Source: Streptomyces mobaraensis
GTDB taxonomy: Bacteria > Actinomycetota > Actinomycetes > Streptomycetales > Streptomycetaceae
Assembly: GCF_020099395.1 (NCBI RefSeq)
Contig: NZ_CP083591.1
Coordinates: 1 to 29,134 of the forward strand
Length of the DNA stretch: 29,134 nucleotides
Direction of reading: 5' to 3'
A model generated the notes under the pieces. That model was given only the letters and a program-made list of their open reading frames with translations, was not told the DNA's origin and did no database searches. This document shows, piece by piece, positions 21,973 through 28,993 of the stretch (the stretch's first letter is position 1; each line of letters opens with the position of its first letter). A program made the translations under genes and the position numbers.

Positions 21973-22535
21973 GCGTGGAGATAAAGAGCTATACCGACGT
22001 GAAGGCCGTCCGGATGACGCTGTTGGAGGTGTTCGCCGACGTCTACGCGGCCGAGGCCGACGCGTTCCACTCCGTCGACCGCTTCGCCGAGCGACTCGAC
22101 GCGCACGCTTCCCGGCCCGGCTGGGAGGCCGTCGTGGCCTATCAGGAGGAACCGAACGGGGAGCCGCCCCGAGCCGTGGGGTTCGCCTACGGTGTCCCGC
22201 TGGCCCCCGGCGGCCGGTGGTGGAGCCACATGATCACCCCGCTCCCCGACGGCTACGACCGGGAGGACGGGAAGAGGACCCTGGCCTTCAACGAGCTCAT
22301 GATCCGTCGGCCATGGCGGGGCACCGGTCTGTCCACCCGCCTCCACGACGCGCTGCTCTCGGGGCGGACGGAGGAGCGGGTGACACTGCTGGTGGACCCT
22401 AAGCACCCGGGGGTGGTGAAGCTGTACCGCTCCTGGGGATACGAGGAAGTGGGATCGCAACGCCCGTTCCCCGACAGCCCCGTCTTCCTCTGCATGACCC
22501 GCCCGCTGCGCCTGGACGGCGCGGCCGGCGCCTGA
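21969..22535 (+). CDS. GNAT-family N-acetyltransferase (188 aa)
   Basis: Typical GNAT fold: central strand AVVAYQEEPNGEPPRAVGFAY fragments, acetyl-CoA loop motif RRPWRGTG (about residues 113-120) followed by helix LSTRLHDALL, then VTLLVDPKHPGVVKLYRSWGY, where the V-K-L-Y-R-S-W-G-Y segment is the usual GNAT motif B. Substrate unknown. Start ATG 21969 overlaps the regulator stop, so the two are co-translated and probably one unit. Ends before a 21-bp perfect terminator. Confidence 0.88.
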   Translation: MSVEIKSYTDVKAVRMTLLEVFADVYAAEADAFHSVDRFAERLDAHASRPGWEAVVAYQEEPNGEPPRAVGFAYGVPLAPGGRWWSHMITPLPDGYDREDGKRTLAFNELMIRRPWRGTGLSTRLHDALLSGRTEERVTLLVDPKHPGVVKLYRSWGYEEVGSQRPFPDSPVFLCMTRPLRLDGAAGA

Positions 22536-22550
22536 GGCGCGCCGCCCCGG

Positions 22551-22596
22551 GCATGGGTGAGGGCCCGCACCCTGCGGTGCGGGCCCTCACCCATGC
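22551..22596. terminator. Strong bidirectional terminator
   Basis: 21-bp perfect stem (22551-22571 with 22576-22596) and a CTGC loop, between the convergent GNAT gene and the minus-strand small-gene operon. Confidence 0.92.
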
Positions 22597-22636
22597 AGAA
22601 GGCGGGCGCGGCGCCGACTGGTCCGCCTTCGGCGGT

Positions 22637-22825
22637 CTACGGGGCGCTGCGGCGGACGCGCGACTTCGTGACCGCGCCGCCGGGTTCCTGGGCGAGTGCG
22701 GCGGCCTCGGCACCGTTCAGGAGCTCCTCGGTGGAGACGCCGTCAGGGCCGATCCCGTCGCCGCGGTAGGTGATCGCGCGGCCGTCGGCGGTCTGCACGG
22801 TGACCTCGGCTTCGTAGCGCTGCAT
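22637..22825 (-). CDS. Small hypothetical protein (62 aa)
   Basis: ATG 22825 has GGAGG 4 nt upstream. Sequence MQRYEAEVTVQTADGRAITY then GDGIGPDGVSTEELLNGAEA suggests a small beta-rich domain with a basic tail (KSRVRRSAP). Last gene of the operon that starts at 23753. Family not recognised. Confidence 0.68.
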   Translation of the reverse strand: MQRYEAEVTVQTADGRAITYRGDGIGPDGVSTEELLNGAEAAALAQEPGGAVTKSRVRRSAP

Positions 22826-22845
22826 GAGTCCTCCTGGCGGTCGGG

Positions 22846-23304
22846 TCACAGGGTGGCGAGCGTCTGGCCGGCGGCGGTGACGAGGCGGTCGGCGGCGGCG
22901 AGTGCCGCGTCGCGGCACTCGGCGAGTGCGTGGGCGTCGGGCGCGTCGCGCAGGGCGTAGGTGGCGGTGGCCGCGTCCTGGGCGGCGGCGGCCAGGGTCG
23001 GGGCCAGGACGGTGAGCCGGACCAGGGGCGCGGTGACGGCGGACCGGGTGGTGTGCGAGGCGGCGCGGGCGGCGGCGGCAACGTCGTCCGCCGCGCCCTG
23101 GAGCCGGGCCTCCTCGCGGACCCACATGGCGCGGCGGTGGTCGGCCAGCGCGGCGGCGAGGTCGGCGACGGCGTCAAGAACGGCGTGCCGGCGGGCGTCG
23201 GCCCGGTCGGCGGTGCGGGCGGCGGTGGCGGCGCGGTGCTGGAGAAGGCCGGTGACGGCGGATCCGAGGAGGGTGCCGGCGATGGCCAGGACGGTGGTCC
23301 ACAT
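22846..23304 (-). CDS. Membrane-anchored helical protein (152 aa)
   Basis: N-terminal signal-anchor-like segment (MWTTVLAIAGTLLGSAVTGL) followed by Ala/Arg-rich helices with two long coils (ARRHAVLDAVADLAAALADH and DAHALAECRDAALAAADRLV). AGGAG precedes ATG 23304. Proteins of this form, one membrane helix and a helical body, are common in Streptomyces genomes; function unknown. Third gene of the four-gene operon, 20 nt before the next start. Confidence 0.72.
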   Translation of the reverse strand: MWTTVLAIAGTLLGSAVTGLLQHRAATAARTADRADARRHAVLDAVADLAAALADHRRAMWVREEARLQGAADDVAAAARAASHTTRSAVTAPLVRLTVLAPTLAAAAQDAATATYALRDAPDAHALAECRDAALAAADRLVTAAGQTLATL

Positions 23305-23325
23305 AGCGGCTCCTGGGCAGTGAGG

Positions 23326-23574
23326 TCAGAGTTCGTTGCGTTCCAGGGAGAAGAAGACCGTGTTCGCGCGCTGTAGGAGCGGGTCGGCCCTTTCGGCCTC
23401 GGCGCGCACCAACTGGTAGACGTCATAGCGGGTGGCGCCGGGTGGGGGCGTGAGGGTGCCGGACAGGGTGTAGGAGGCGCCGGCGGACCGGGCCGAGATC
23501 GGCGTCTCCAACGTGATCACGAAGTGGTGACTGCCCTGGGGCGGCTGACCGTCCGACGGCTGGTGGTGCGTCAC
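23326..23574 (-). CDS. Small hypothetical protein (82 aa)
   Basis: GTG 23574 overlaps the previous stop by GTGA. A His/Gln-rich head is followed by beta-rich HHFVITLETPISARSAGASY and TLSGTLTPPPGATRYDVYQL, then a helix ending VFFSLERNEL. Not recognised. Confidence 0.7.
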   Translation of the reverse strand: MTHHQPSDGQPPQGSHHFVITLETPISARSAGASYTLSGTLTPPPGATRYDVYQLVRAEAERADPLLQRANTVFFSLERNEL

Positions 23575-23753
23575 CGGATCTCCCAGGCGTCGCCGATCTT
23601 GCGCAGGGTGCCGATGCCGGGGATGGTGAGCTGACCCGTGGTCGGGCCGAGGCCGAGCGTGTCGATCTCGGAGAGGAGCGCGACGACCTGGGCGGCCCGG
23701 TCGCGCGCCTGCCGCTCGCGGTCGGCGTACTCGGCGGGGGAACCGGTGAACAC
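23571..23753 (-). CDS. Small hypothetical protein, first gene of operon (60 aa)
   Basis: GTG 23753 after GAGGAGAG. Helical N-terminus (DRERQARDRAAQVVALLSEI) and beta-like C-terminus (TTGQLTIPGIGTLRKIGDAW). The open frame runs upstream through the palindromic operator (to 23828), but the GTG has the only good ribosome binding site. Probably controlled by the 23811-23844 palindrome. Confidence 0.65.
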   Translation of the reverse strand: MFTGSPAEYADRERQARDRAAQVVALLSEIDTLGLGPTTGQLTIPGIGTLRKIGDAWEIR

Positions 23754-23810
23754 GGTCTCTCCTCTCGTTGGCGGGCGGTGCCCGCGGTCTGCGGTGCCTC
23801 GTACAGCATG

Positions 23811-24002
23811 TGTCGACTGACTCGACATGTCGAGTCAGTCGACATTAGTTGTCCGGAAGTCGTATCCGGCCGAACCGGAGACCCCCTCCCGCCGGGTCCG
23901 TCGCGCCCGGTGAGCGGGCGCGACGGCCGGCGTCCGGCGAAGGCGCAGGCGTCCTTTCCGGTCAGGGAACGTCGATTCACTCGACATGTCGAATGAGTCG
24001 AC
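23811..24002. promoter_or_regulatory. Two large palindromic operators flanking a divergent promoter region
   Basis: A perfect 34-bp palindrome lies at 23811-23844 (arms of 17 bp) and an imperfect one at 23971-24002; both centre on CTCGACATGTCGA. They lie between the leftward small-gene operon and the HTH gene at 24016, the second 14 nt before that start. Likely binding sites of the HTH protein for autoregulation and control of the operon. Confidence 0.75.
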
Positions 24003-24015
24003 ACACCATGAGGTC

Positions 24016-24459
24016 ATGGACAACGACGACAGCACCGACCACGGCCGCACCCTGGCCCTGCGGGCCCTGGCCGAGTGGCCGGGCCGCCGCGACCGTCTCC
24101 CCACCGAGCGCGCCGACCTGGTGGTGACCGCGTGGCGGGCCGGCGCCCGGACCGTTGCCGAGCTGGCGCGCGTCGCGGACGTCTCCCGTGACGTGATCTA
24201 CAGCGACCTGCGCACGGCCGGTATCGACCCCAGCGACCCCCAGGCCAGGAAGCAGCCCATCACGCCCACGCCCCAACAGGCAGAGGCCGGCCACCGGCCG
24301 CCTGCGGGCATGACGCAGGACCAGGCCGCCGAAATCATCGAAGCCGCCGCCGAGGCATACATCGACGACCTGGACGACCCCGCCCACATCGACACCAACG
24401 ACCTGGCCTGGTCCATCGTCAACGCACTGCGGCGCGCCGGGCTCGGCCTGGATCAGTAG
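24016..24459 (+). CDS. HTH regulator (147 aa)
   Basis: Acidic start (MDNDDSTDHG), then helix-turn-helix ADLVVTAWRAGARTVAELAR, VADVSRDVIYSDLRTAGID (about residues 30-68). An acidic C-terminal helical domain follows (MTQDQAAEIIEAAAEAYIDD, then LAWSIVNALRRAGLGLD). ATG 24016 is preferred over ATG 23986, which lies inside the operator palindrome; GAGG is close to 24016, so a short leader is possible. Probably represses itself and the divergent operon via the paired palindromes; this pairing is inference. Confidence 0.75.
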   Translation: MDNDDSTDHGRTLALRALAEWPGRRDRLPTERADLVVTAWRAGARTVAELARVADVSRDVIYSDLRTAGIDPSDPQARKQPITPTPQQAEAGHRPPAGMTQDQAAEIIEAAAEAYIDDLDDPAHIDTNDLAWSIVNALRRAGLGLDQ

Positions 24460-24502
24460 CCGGCGAGGCGGTCCGCCTACCGCACACCGGGGCTGACCTG
24501 CG

Positions 24503-24994
24503 GTGACGGTTACGCTGGCGGAGATGGACGAGGAGATGGAGCAGGGCCGGCGCCCGATGGCGCTGGTGTTCCTGCCCGACGGGCAGACGGTGGAGGCCGC
24601 CGTCCTCCGCCGGCGGCGGGACCGCGCCGGGCGCTGGTGGTACGACTGCCTCCTCGAAGTGCCCGACCGCATTGACCTTCCCCACGGCCCGCGGCCCCAC
24701 GTCCAGGCGATCGAGTTCTCCGCGCTCTACCCCGACTACGTCGCCCCGCTGTCCGGGGAGGACTACAGCCTTCTCGATCCGCCCCCGCCGGCCGAGCGGA
24801 AGCGGTGGCGGATCGAACGACCGGCAGGCAGCGGCCCGGACTACGTGGTGCACCGGGCGGACTGCGCCTCCGCCGCCCACGCGCCCGCGCTCGCCACCGA
24901 CCGGGAGGTCTTCCAACTCCTGGCCGGGCCGGACGAGACGGTCACGTGCGCGATCTGCCGGCCGGAGGCCGTGCTGCGCGGCTACGGGTCCTGA
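24503..24994 (+). CDS. DUF6233-like protein (163 aa)
   Basis: The C-terminal part (DYVVHRADCASAAHAPALAT, then EVFQLLAGPDETVTCAICRP) carries the HRxDC...CxxCRP pattern that I associate with Streptomyces DUF6233 proteins, with Cys residues that could bind metal. The N-terminal part (MEQGRRPMALVFLPDGQTVE) is beta-rich. The start is uncertain: GTG 24503, ATG 24524 or ATG 24536, none with a well-spaced binding site. Role unknown. Confidence 0.68.
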   Translation: MTVTLAEMDEEMEQGRRPMALVFLPDGQTVEAAVLRRRRDRAGRWWYDCLLEVPDRIDLPHGPRPHVQAIEFSALYPDYVAPLSGEDYSLLDPPPPAERKRWRIERPAGSGPDYVVHRADCASAAHAPALATDREVFQLLAGPDETVTCAICRPEAVLRGYGS

Positions 24995-25245
24995 CCTCCC
25001 GCGCCCGGCCGCGGCGTTGGGCACGGAGCCATCTCGGGGGTGAACCTGCCCAATTTGATGTGGCTGCGGGGGAGTGGCTCCCCTGCCGACACATCAATTA
25101 GGTTGGAGTGTGACACCGGCGGGGCAGCCGGAGTCACGGGTCCGTCGGTCGGCGGACGCGACAGAGCCCACCACCGGGGGCACGGTGGCGGACTCCTGGA
25201 AGAACCACCTGCTGTGGGTCCCTCGCTAATTTGCCTGGCGAGGGG
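24995..25245. other. Gene-free structured segment
   Basis: No supported gene. Contains a nested hairpin (TTGATGTG/CACATCAA at 25055-25062 and 25090-25097; GGGGAG/CTCCCC inside at 25069-25083), a CCACCG/CGGTGG hairpin near 25170-25190 and a CCTCGC/GCGAGG hairpin near 25222-25245 that may terminate the leftward 45-aa gene. Confidence 0.45.
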
Positions 25246-25383
25246 CTACAGCGTGTGCCTCACCTCCAGCCACCACCGGAGGACCGCGACGGCGGCGGCG
25301 CCCATGGGGGGAGCCACCCAGCGGTAGATCCGGTAGAGCCGGGCCCGCAGATGAGGCCAGTTCTTCTTCTTGCGATGGCGCAC
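25246..25383 (-). CDS. 45-aa basic membrane peptide
   Basis: GTG 25383 has GGGAGAAAGG at 8 nt. Very basic start (RHRKKKNWPHLRARLYRIYR) followed by a hydrophobic segment (WVAPPMGAAAVAVLRWWL) and the tail EVRHTL. Likely a small single-pass membrane peptide. Competing overlapping frames are Pro/Gly/Arg-rich and look like shadows. Confidence 0.5.
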   Translation of the reverse strand: MRHRKKKNWPHLRARLYRIYRWVAPPMGAAAVAVLRWWLEVRHTL

Positions 25384-25652
25384 GTGCGCGCCTTTCTCCC
25401 GGGGTGGGCATCGCCCACCGGCCATCCCTCTCGACGGAGGGCTGACCATGGGCGCGGCCACCCGGTGGCCCCCGGGGTGGCCGCGCCCCAAACAGCCCCC
25501 CGTACGGGGTGGCTGACCAGAGCGGGCTCCCCGGAGAGACCGGCACGTCACGTCGCCATCACGCGGGAGCATAGCCGTGACCCGCATCACTCGGTGACGG
25601 AACGGCGTCAGCCAGCCGCGACCGGGGGCGATCCACCTTCGTTGGGCCGGAC
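25384..25652. other. Gene-free segment with strong hairpins
   Basis: Hairpins at 25403-25419 (GGTGGGC-ATC-GCCCACC) and 25450-25488 (12-bp stem GGGCGCGGCCAC/GTGGCCGCGCCC with a nested CCCGG/CCGGG) lie in the leader of the 45-aa gene. No gene found. Confidence 0.45.
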
Positions 25653-25979
25653 ATGATGCCCTCCTCCCTCCTCACCGGCGCCCACACGCTGACGCTCCCC
25701 GCGGTCTCGGCCGGCGGCCGACGCCGCGTCACCCACGTCACCCCACGGCTTCTTGGTGCACTCGCCCCTCACGTACGGGCCGGCTGCCCAGCCGAGCACA
25801 ACGCGGCCCTGGCCTCCCTGCTGGCCCTGGTGACGGACGTCGACGCCGAGGATCAGGGCGGCGCGGCGATCGACTGCGCGACCGTGCCGGCGCTCGGCGA
25901 GCGGATCCGGCTCCATCCGCTCGCCGGCGGCGGCCTGCTCGCCGCCTTCGCGGACGAGAGTGCACTCGCCCCGACCTGA
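25653..25979 (+). CDS. Hypothetical protein (108 aa)
   Basis: ATG 25653 or 25656; weak ribosome binding site. Helical, Ala/Leu-rich (LLGALAPHVRAGCPAEHNAA, ALASLLALVTDVDAE) with a central beta-like GGAAIDCATVPALGERIRLH. Good third-position bias supports this strand over the long opposite frames. No recognised domain. Confidence 0.58.
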   Translation: MMPSSLLTGAHTLTLPAVSAGGRRRVTHVTPRLLGALAPHVRAGCPAEHNAALASLLALVTDVDAEDQGGAAIDCATVPALGERIRLHPLAGGGLLAAFADESALAPT

Positions 25980-26052
25980 GTGCCTGCCGGCGGACCCTCG
26001 GCGCACGGGACCAGCGGTACGTGGCGCCCGACGGGTGCGAAAGGATGGAGGG

Positions 26053-26304
26053 ATGACCACGCCCACGCCGAACCGCGCCCTGGGACAGGGAGTCGCCTCC
26101 CTCATCCCTGCGCCCGCCGAACCCTTGTCGGCCGCAGCCCGAGCCCGCGCCGCCCTGGCCGCCGTCCAGACCGCGAGCATCCCGATCGTCGTCCTGGACG
26201 GCGTGGCCGCGCTCCTGGAGGAGCTGGAGCACAGCACGGAGGACGAGGAGATCCGCGACGCCGCCCGAGACGCCACGGCCTACCTTCGCCGTGCGGCATC
26301 CTGA
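26053..26304 (+). CDS. Hypothetical protein (83 aa)
   Basis: ATG 26053 with GGATGGAGGG directly upstream. Helical, Ala-rich protein (LSAAARARAALAAVQTASIP, then VVLDGVAALLEELEHSTEDE and IRDAARDATAYLRRAAS). No recognised domain; lies 73 nt after the preceding gene. Confidence 0.65.
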   Translation: MTTPTPNRALGQGVASLIPAPAEPLSAAARARAALAAVQTASIPIVVLDGVAALLEELEHSTEDEEIRDAARDATAYLRRAAS

Positions 26305-26344
26305 CACCCCGCGAAGCCAGGCGCGTTCGGTCTAGGCTCCGGCC

Positions 26345-26671
26345 ATGCCGATTTGTGGAGTGGCCGACCCCAAGCGGGCGGCGCTGTGTGAGCGTGTCTC
26401 GATGCACGACGGCGACCACCAGGCCGATGGCCGGTACTGGCCGCGCACCGAGTGCTGGGCCCCTACGCCTCCCGGCCTCGCGCTCAGGTGTGTACAGGTC
26501 CTGGGACACGACGGCTCGCACGTCGGTACCGCCTGGCGTTCCACCGGGCCCGACACGGAGCCGGAGGCGGTGCGGATCGAGTGGGGCGCCCACGGCGTCA
26601 CCTGGCTGTCCGGCGAGCCGCTTCCCCGGCCGGCCTGGACTCCGAATCCCCTTGCGTCGACCGGCCCCTAG
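26345..26671 (+). CDS. Cys/His-rich hypothetical protein (108 aa)
   Basis: Starts MPICGVADPKRAALCERVSM. Two similar half-motifs (CERVSMHDGDH and CVQVLGHDGSHVG) suggest an internal duplication with Cys/His metal-binding potential. Such short proteins with HDGxH-like motifs occur in Streptomyces, but I cannot name a family. Followed by a strong terminator. Confidence 0.6.
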   Translation: MPICGVADPKRAALCERVSMHDGDHQADGRYWPRTECWAPTPPGLALRCVQVLGHDGSHVGTAWRSTGPDTEPEAVRIEWGAHGVTWLSGEPLPRPAWTPNPLASTGP

Positions 26672-26752
26672 GCGGTCACCTGCGCAGACCACCCGGTCCG
26701 CCTCCACCGCACCCTGGAGAGCCCTGGGCCGGTAGCCGGTTGATCACGATGG

Positions 26753-26793
26753 CCAGAGGGCCCGTATTCGTATCACGGGTACGGGCCCTCTGG
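26753..26793 (+). terminator. Terminator before the telomere gene pair
   Basis: 14-bp perfect stem CCAGAGGGCCCGTA/TACGGGCCCTCTGG with a 13-nt loop. It isolates the tap/tpg unit from upstream transcription. Confidence 0.85.
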
Positions 26794-26829
26794 CGTATCC
26801 AGAATTCAAAAGGCTTTTTCAGCAAACTT

Positions 26830-26846
26830 CATGCGGAAATAGCATG
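26830..26846 (+). promoter_or_regulatory. Dyad in the tap promoter region
   Basis: CATGC-GGAAATA-GCATG, 20 nt before the tap start, in an unusually A+T-rich stretch (26800-26850). It includes TAGCAT, a possible -10. A likely operator, perhaps for the tap HTH domain (inference). Confidence 0.45.
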
Positions 26847-26866
26847 TTAGTTGGTAGGGTTGGGCC

Positions 26867-28354
26867 ATGACGACCTTGAGCACGGAAGCGCTGCTGCGCC
26901 TCACGGTCGCGGCCCTGATGGCCCACACCGGAGAACGCCAGATCGACCTGGCCGCCGGCGTCGGCCTCTCCCAGACCCAGGTCAGCCGCAAACAGAAGGG
27001 GCTGATGCACTGGTCCCTGGACGACGTCGACCGACTGGCCGCGCACTACGGCATGCCGGTCCTCGACCTCCTGGCCGGCCCGACCCACGCCGCCGCCACC
27101 CTCCCCCAGGACCGCACGACGGGAGCCGGCCGCGCCGGCGTGCAGACCTCCCTGCCCCTCCCCCAACCTCCTACTGCGGCCCCGGCCCCGGCGGCGCCGG
27201 CCCAACCCGAGCGACCGCCCGAGGCGACTGGCGCGCCGCCCGCCTCCGCAGCCACCGAGACACCCACTCCCAACCCGGACACCACCGTCCCGCCAGCCGC
27301 GGACACCACCCACAACACGCCGCAGCACCCCACCGACGAACGCCCCGCAGCCAGCGCCGGAACCCGCGCCGCCCGCCGCCCGGCCAGCCCGGCTGCCGGA
27401 CGGGACGAGCTGGTCGACGCGATCGCACAATCGGCGGCGGACGCACTGATCGCAGCGGAGGGGGACGCCGAAGCGGCCCAGGCCGCCCTGATCAAGCGTG
27501 CGATCCCCGACGTCATGGACCTGTTCCGCCGGTCCCGTATCGGTGGCCGATACGAGCACTCGGAGTTCCCGCCCACCGCCGACATCCTCAAGAAGCGGTC
27601 CCAGAAGGGCGCGGACGACATCTGGGAAGGCCGGCCGAAGTGGCGCAACACCGCGTGGCTCAAGGCGGCCCGGGTCGCCACGGAGCCCGTCACGGTGCAC
27701 GTCCTGGACGTCAACGCCGCCTACCTCAGCGCCATGACCACCCACCTGCCGATCGGTCAGCTCCAGCACGACACATCCGGCGTCCACAACACCAAGCGCG
27801 CCGGCGTCCACCGGATCGAACCGCCGGCGTGGGACCGCGCCGACCTCCCCAGCCCCCTCGGCGCCCGCCAGGAGCCCGGCCCGCTGTGGGTCACGGAACC
27901 GACGCTCCGTCTGCTGCTGCGCTGCGCACGGGAAGAGCTGTGCGACGCCCCGGTCATCCTGGAGTCCTGGACCTCCGGCAGCACCGAGGCACTTTTGAAG
28001 AAATTCCGGGAAGGGCTCCGAGACGCTCGTAAAGAGGCCATCGACAATAAAGACGAACTGACCCTAGAATACGTGAAATCCATGTATTCTAAGTTCGTGT
28101 CCACCATCGGCGAGTCCACCATGAACCGGGAAATCCGCCGCCCCGACTGGATGCACATCATCCGCTCTCAGGCATTCGCCAACCTGTGGCTGAAAGCCCG
28201 TAAGGCGCGCGCGGCCGGACTCACCATTGTGGAAATGTCTGGAACCGACGAACTCCAAGTCGTCGGCGACTGGCGGACGGTGTTCCCCGAAGGCCGGGGG
28301 CTTGCGGAAATGAAGGAAAAGAAGGACAAAACCTACATCCTCGGGGGGCAGTAA
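26867..28354 (+). CDS. tap: Divergent telomere-associated protein, Tap-like (495 aa)
   Basis: XRE-type helix-turn-helix (about residues 22-70: RQIDLAAGVGLSQTQVSRKQ), a long Pro/Ala/Thr-rich linker (about 72-178) and a catalytic-looking C-terminal domain (about 180-495). Motif order in the C-terminal part parallels archetypal Streptomyces Tap as I remember it: LDVNAAYLSAMTTHLPIG (281 onward) against IDVNMAF; DLPSPLG; GPLWVTEPT (about 338-346); YVKSMYSKFVSTIG (about 402-415); RRPDW...IRSQA; and SGTDELQVV (about 458-466). Tap binds the single-stranded telomere and brings Tpg to it. It is shorter than the usual Tap (about 740 aa). It sits, as in tap-tpg operons, directly before the putative Tpg gene (TAA then ATG, no gap). 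The C-terminal DNA is strikingly low in G+C (27 of 60 in 28021-28080). The start is ATG 26867, with a weak binding site (GGTAGGGTTGGG). Confidence 0.75.
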   Translation: MTTLSTEALLRLTVAALMAHTGERQIDLAAGVGLSQTQVSRKQKGLMHWSLDDVDRLAAHYGMPVLDLLAGPTHAAATLPQDRTTGAGRAGVQTSLPLPQPPTAAPAPAAPAQPERPPEATGAPPASAATETPTPNPDTTVPPAADTTHNTPQHPTDERPAASAGTRAARRPASPAAGRDELVDAIAQSAADALIAAEGDAEAAQAALIKRAIPDVMDLFRRSRIGGRYEHSEFPPTADILKKRSQKGADDIWEGRPKWRNTAWLKAARVATEPVTVHVLDVNAAYLSAMTTHLPIGQLQHDTSGVHNTKRAGVHRIEPPAWDRADLPSPLGARQEPGPLWVTEPTLRLLLRCAREELCDAPVILESWTSGSTEALLKKFREGLRDARKEAIDNKDELTLEYVKSMYSKFVSTIGESTMNREIRRPDWMHIIRSQAFANLWLKARKARAAGLTIVEMSGTDELQVVGDWRTVFPEGRGLAEMKEKKDKTYILGGQ

Positions 28355-28936
28355 ATGGCCGGTCGATGGAACCAGTTCGGTTTCTACGGCGCCCAGGGCC
28401 TGGCCGGGAAAGACGCCCTGTCACAGCAGCTCCAGGAGCTGGTGCGCGCCGGCGGCATCAAGAGCCCCGTGGACAGCCCGCGCGGCCTGGCCGCCCGCCT
28501 GCGCTACCTCGACAGCCCCCGCGGCCGAGAGGCCCTACGAGAGGCCGGCATCAAGGCCCGCCCCAGCGTCGTCAAGGCGTGGCGAGAAGGTAATCGCCAA
28601 CCCCGCGCCGCCACCCTCGACCGCATCCAGCACGCCTACCTCGAACACCGCGCCGCCAACCTTGTCCGCAGCGGCGCACTCGCACGCCACCTCGACAACA
28701 ACGGCCGGGGAACCCGAGTTGAGATTTACCCGGTCGACCAGCGACACGTGCGAGAGGGGCGAAAGCGCGACATCCCCCAGCGCAGCATCACCGTTCGCTA
28801 TGTCTGGGAAGACATGGTGAATGCCTGGGCGGCCGGAGATGAGGGGACGCTGGATGAAATCTGGGACGACATCATCTGTGATCTGGATTCCGAGTACGAC
28901 GCCTACACCTACGTAAGCGCCGTGGGATTCGCGTAA
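28355..28936 (+). CDS. tpg: Divergent terminal protein, Tpg-like (193 aa)
   Basis: Length is close to archetypal Tpg (about 184 aa) and the layout is the same. A helix-turn-helix (LREAGIKARPSVVKAWREGN RQPR; about residues 55-85) is followed by DRIQHAYLEHRAANLV, a beta-like RGTRVEIYPVDQ segment, and a C-terminal part with WEDMVNAWAAGDEGTLDEIW and YDAYTYVSAV, matching the Tpg ending LRQI...YVE in pattern. Tpg is covalently joined to the 5' ends and primes filling of the 3' overhang; archetypal Tpg uses a threonine near residue 114, and T120 here (in RGTRVEIY) is the best candidate (inference). Begins immediately after the tap stop, with GGGGGG upstream; ends 57 nt from the telomere repeat. Overall similarity is weak, so homology needs a profile search. 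Confidence 0.68.
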   Translation: MAGRWNQFGFYGAQGLAGKDALSQQLQELVRAGGIKSPVDSPRGLAARLRYLDSPRGREALREAGIKARPSVVKAWREGNRQPRAATLDRIQHAYLEHRAANLVRSGALARHLDNNGRGTRVEIYPVDQRHVREGRKRDIPQRSITVRYVWEDMVNAWAAGDEGTLDEIWDDIICDLDSEYDAYTYVSAVGFA

Positions 28937-28946
28937 CCCCGCCCGT

Positions 28947-28990
28947 AGCGCCGGTCACGTCCGCCTTTCTGGGCGGGGGTGACCGGCGCT
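28947..28990 (+). terminator. Terminator between tpg and the right telomere
   Basis: AGCGCCGGTCAC pairs with GTGACCGGCGCT (28947-28958 with 28979-28990), extended by CCGCC/GGCGG in the loop. It ends 3 nt before the terminal repeat. Confidence 0.85.
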
Positions 28991-28993
28991 TCC

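Noticed and set aside
25738..26307. Minus-strand frames of 189 and 222 codons
   Set aside because: Arg/Gly/Pro-rich and opposed to two plus-strand genes with better codon bias and, for 26053, a good ribosome binding site.
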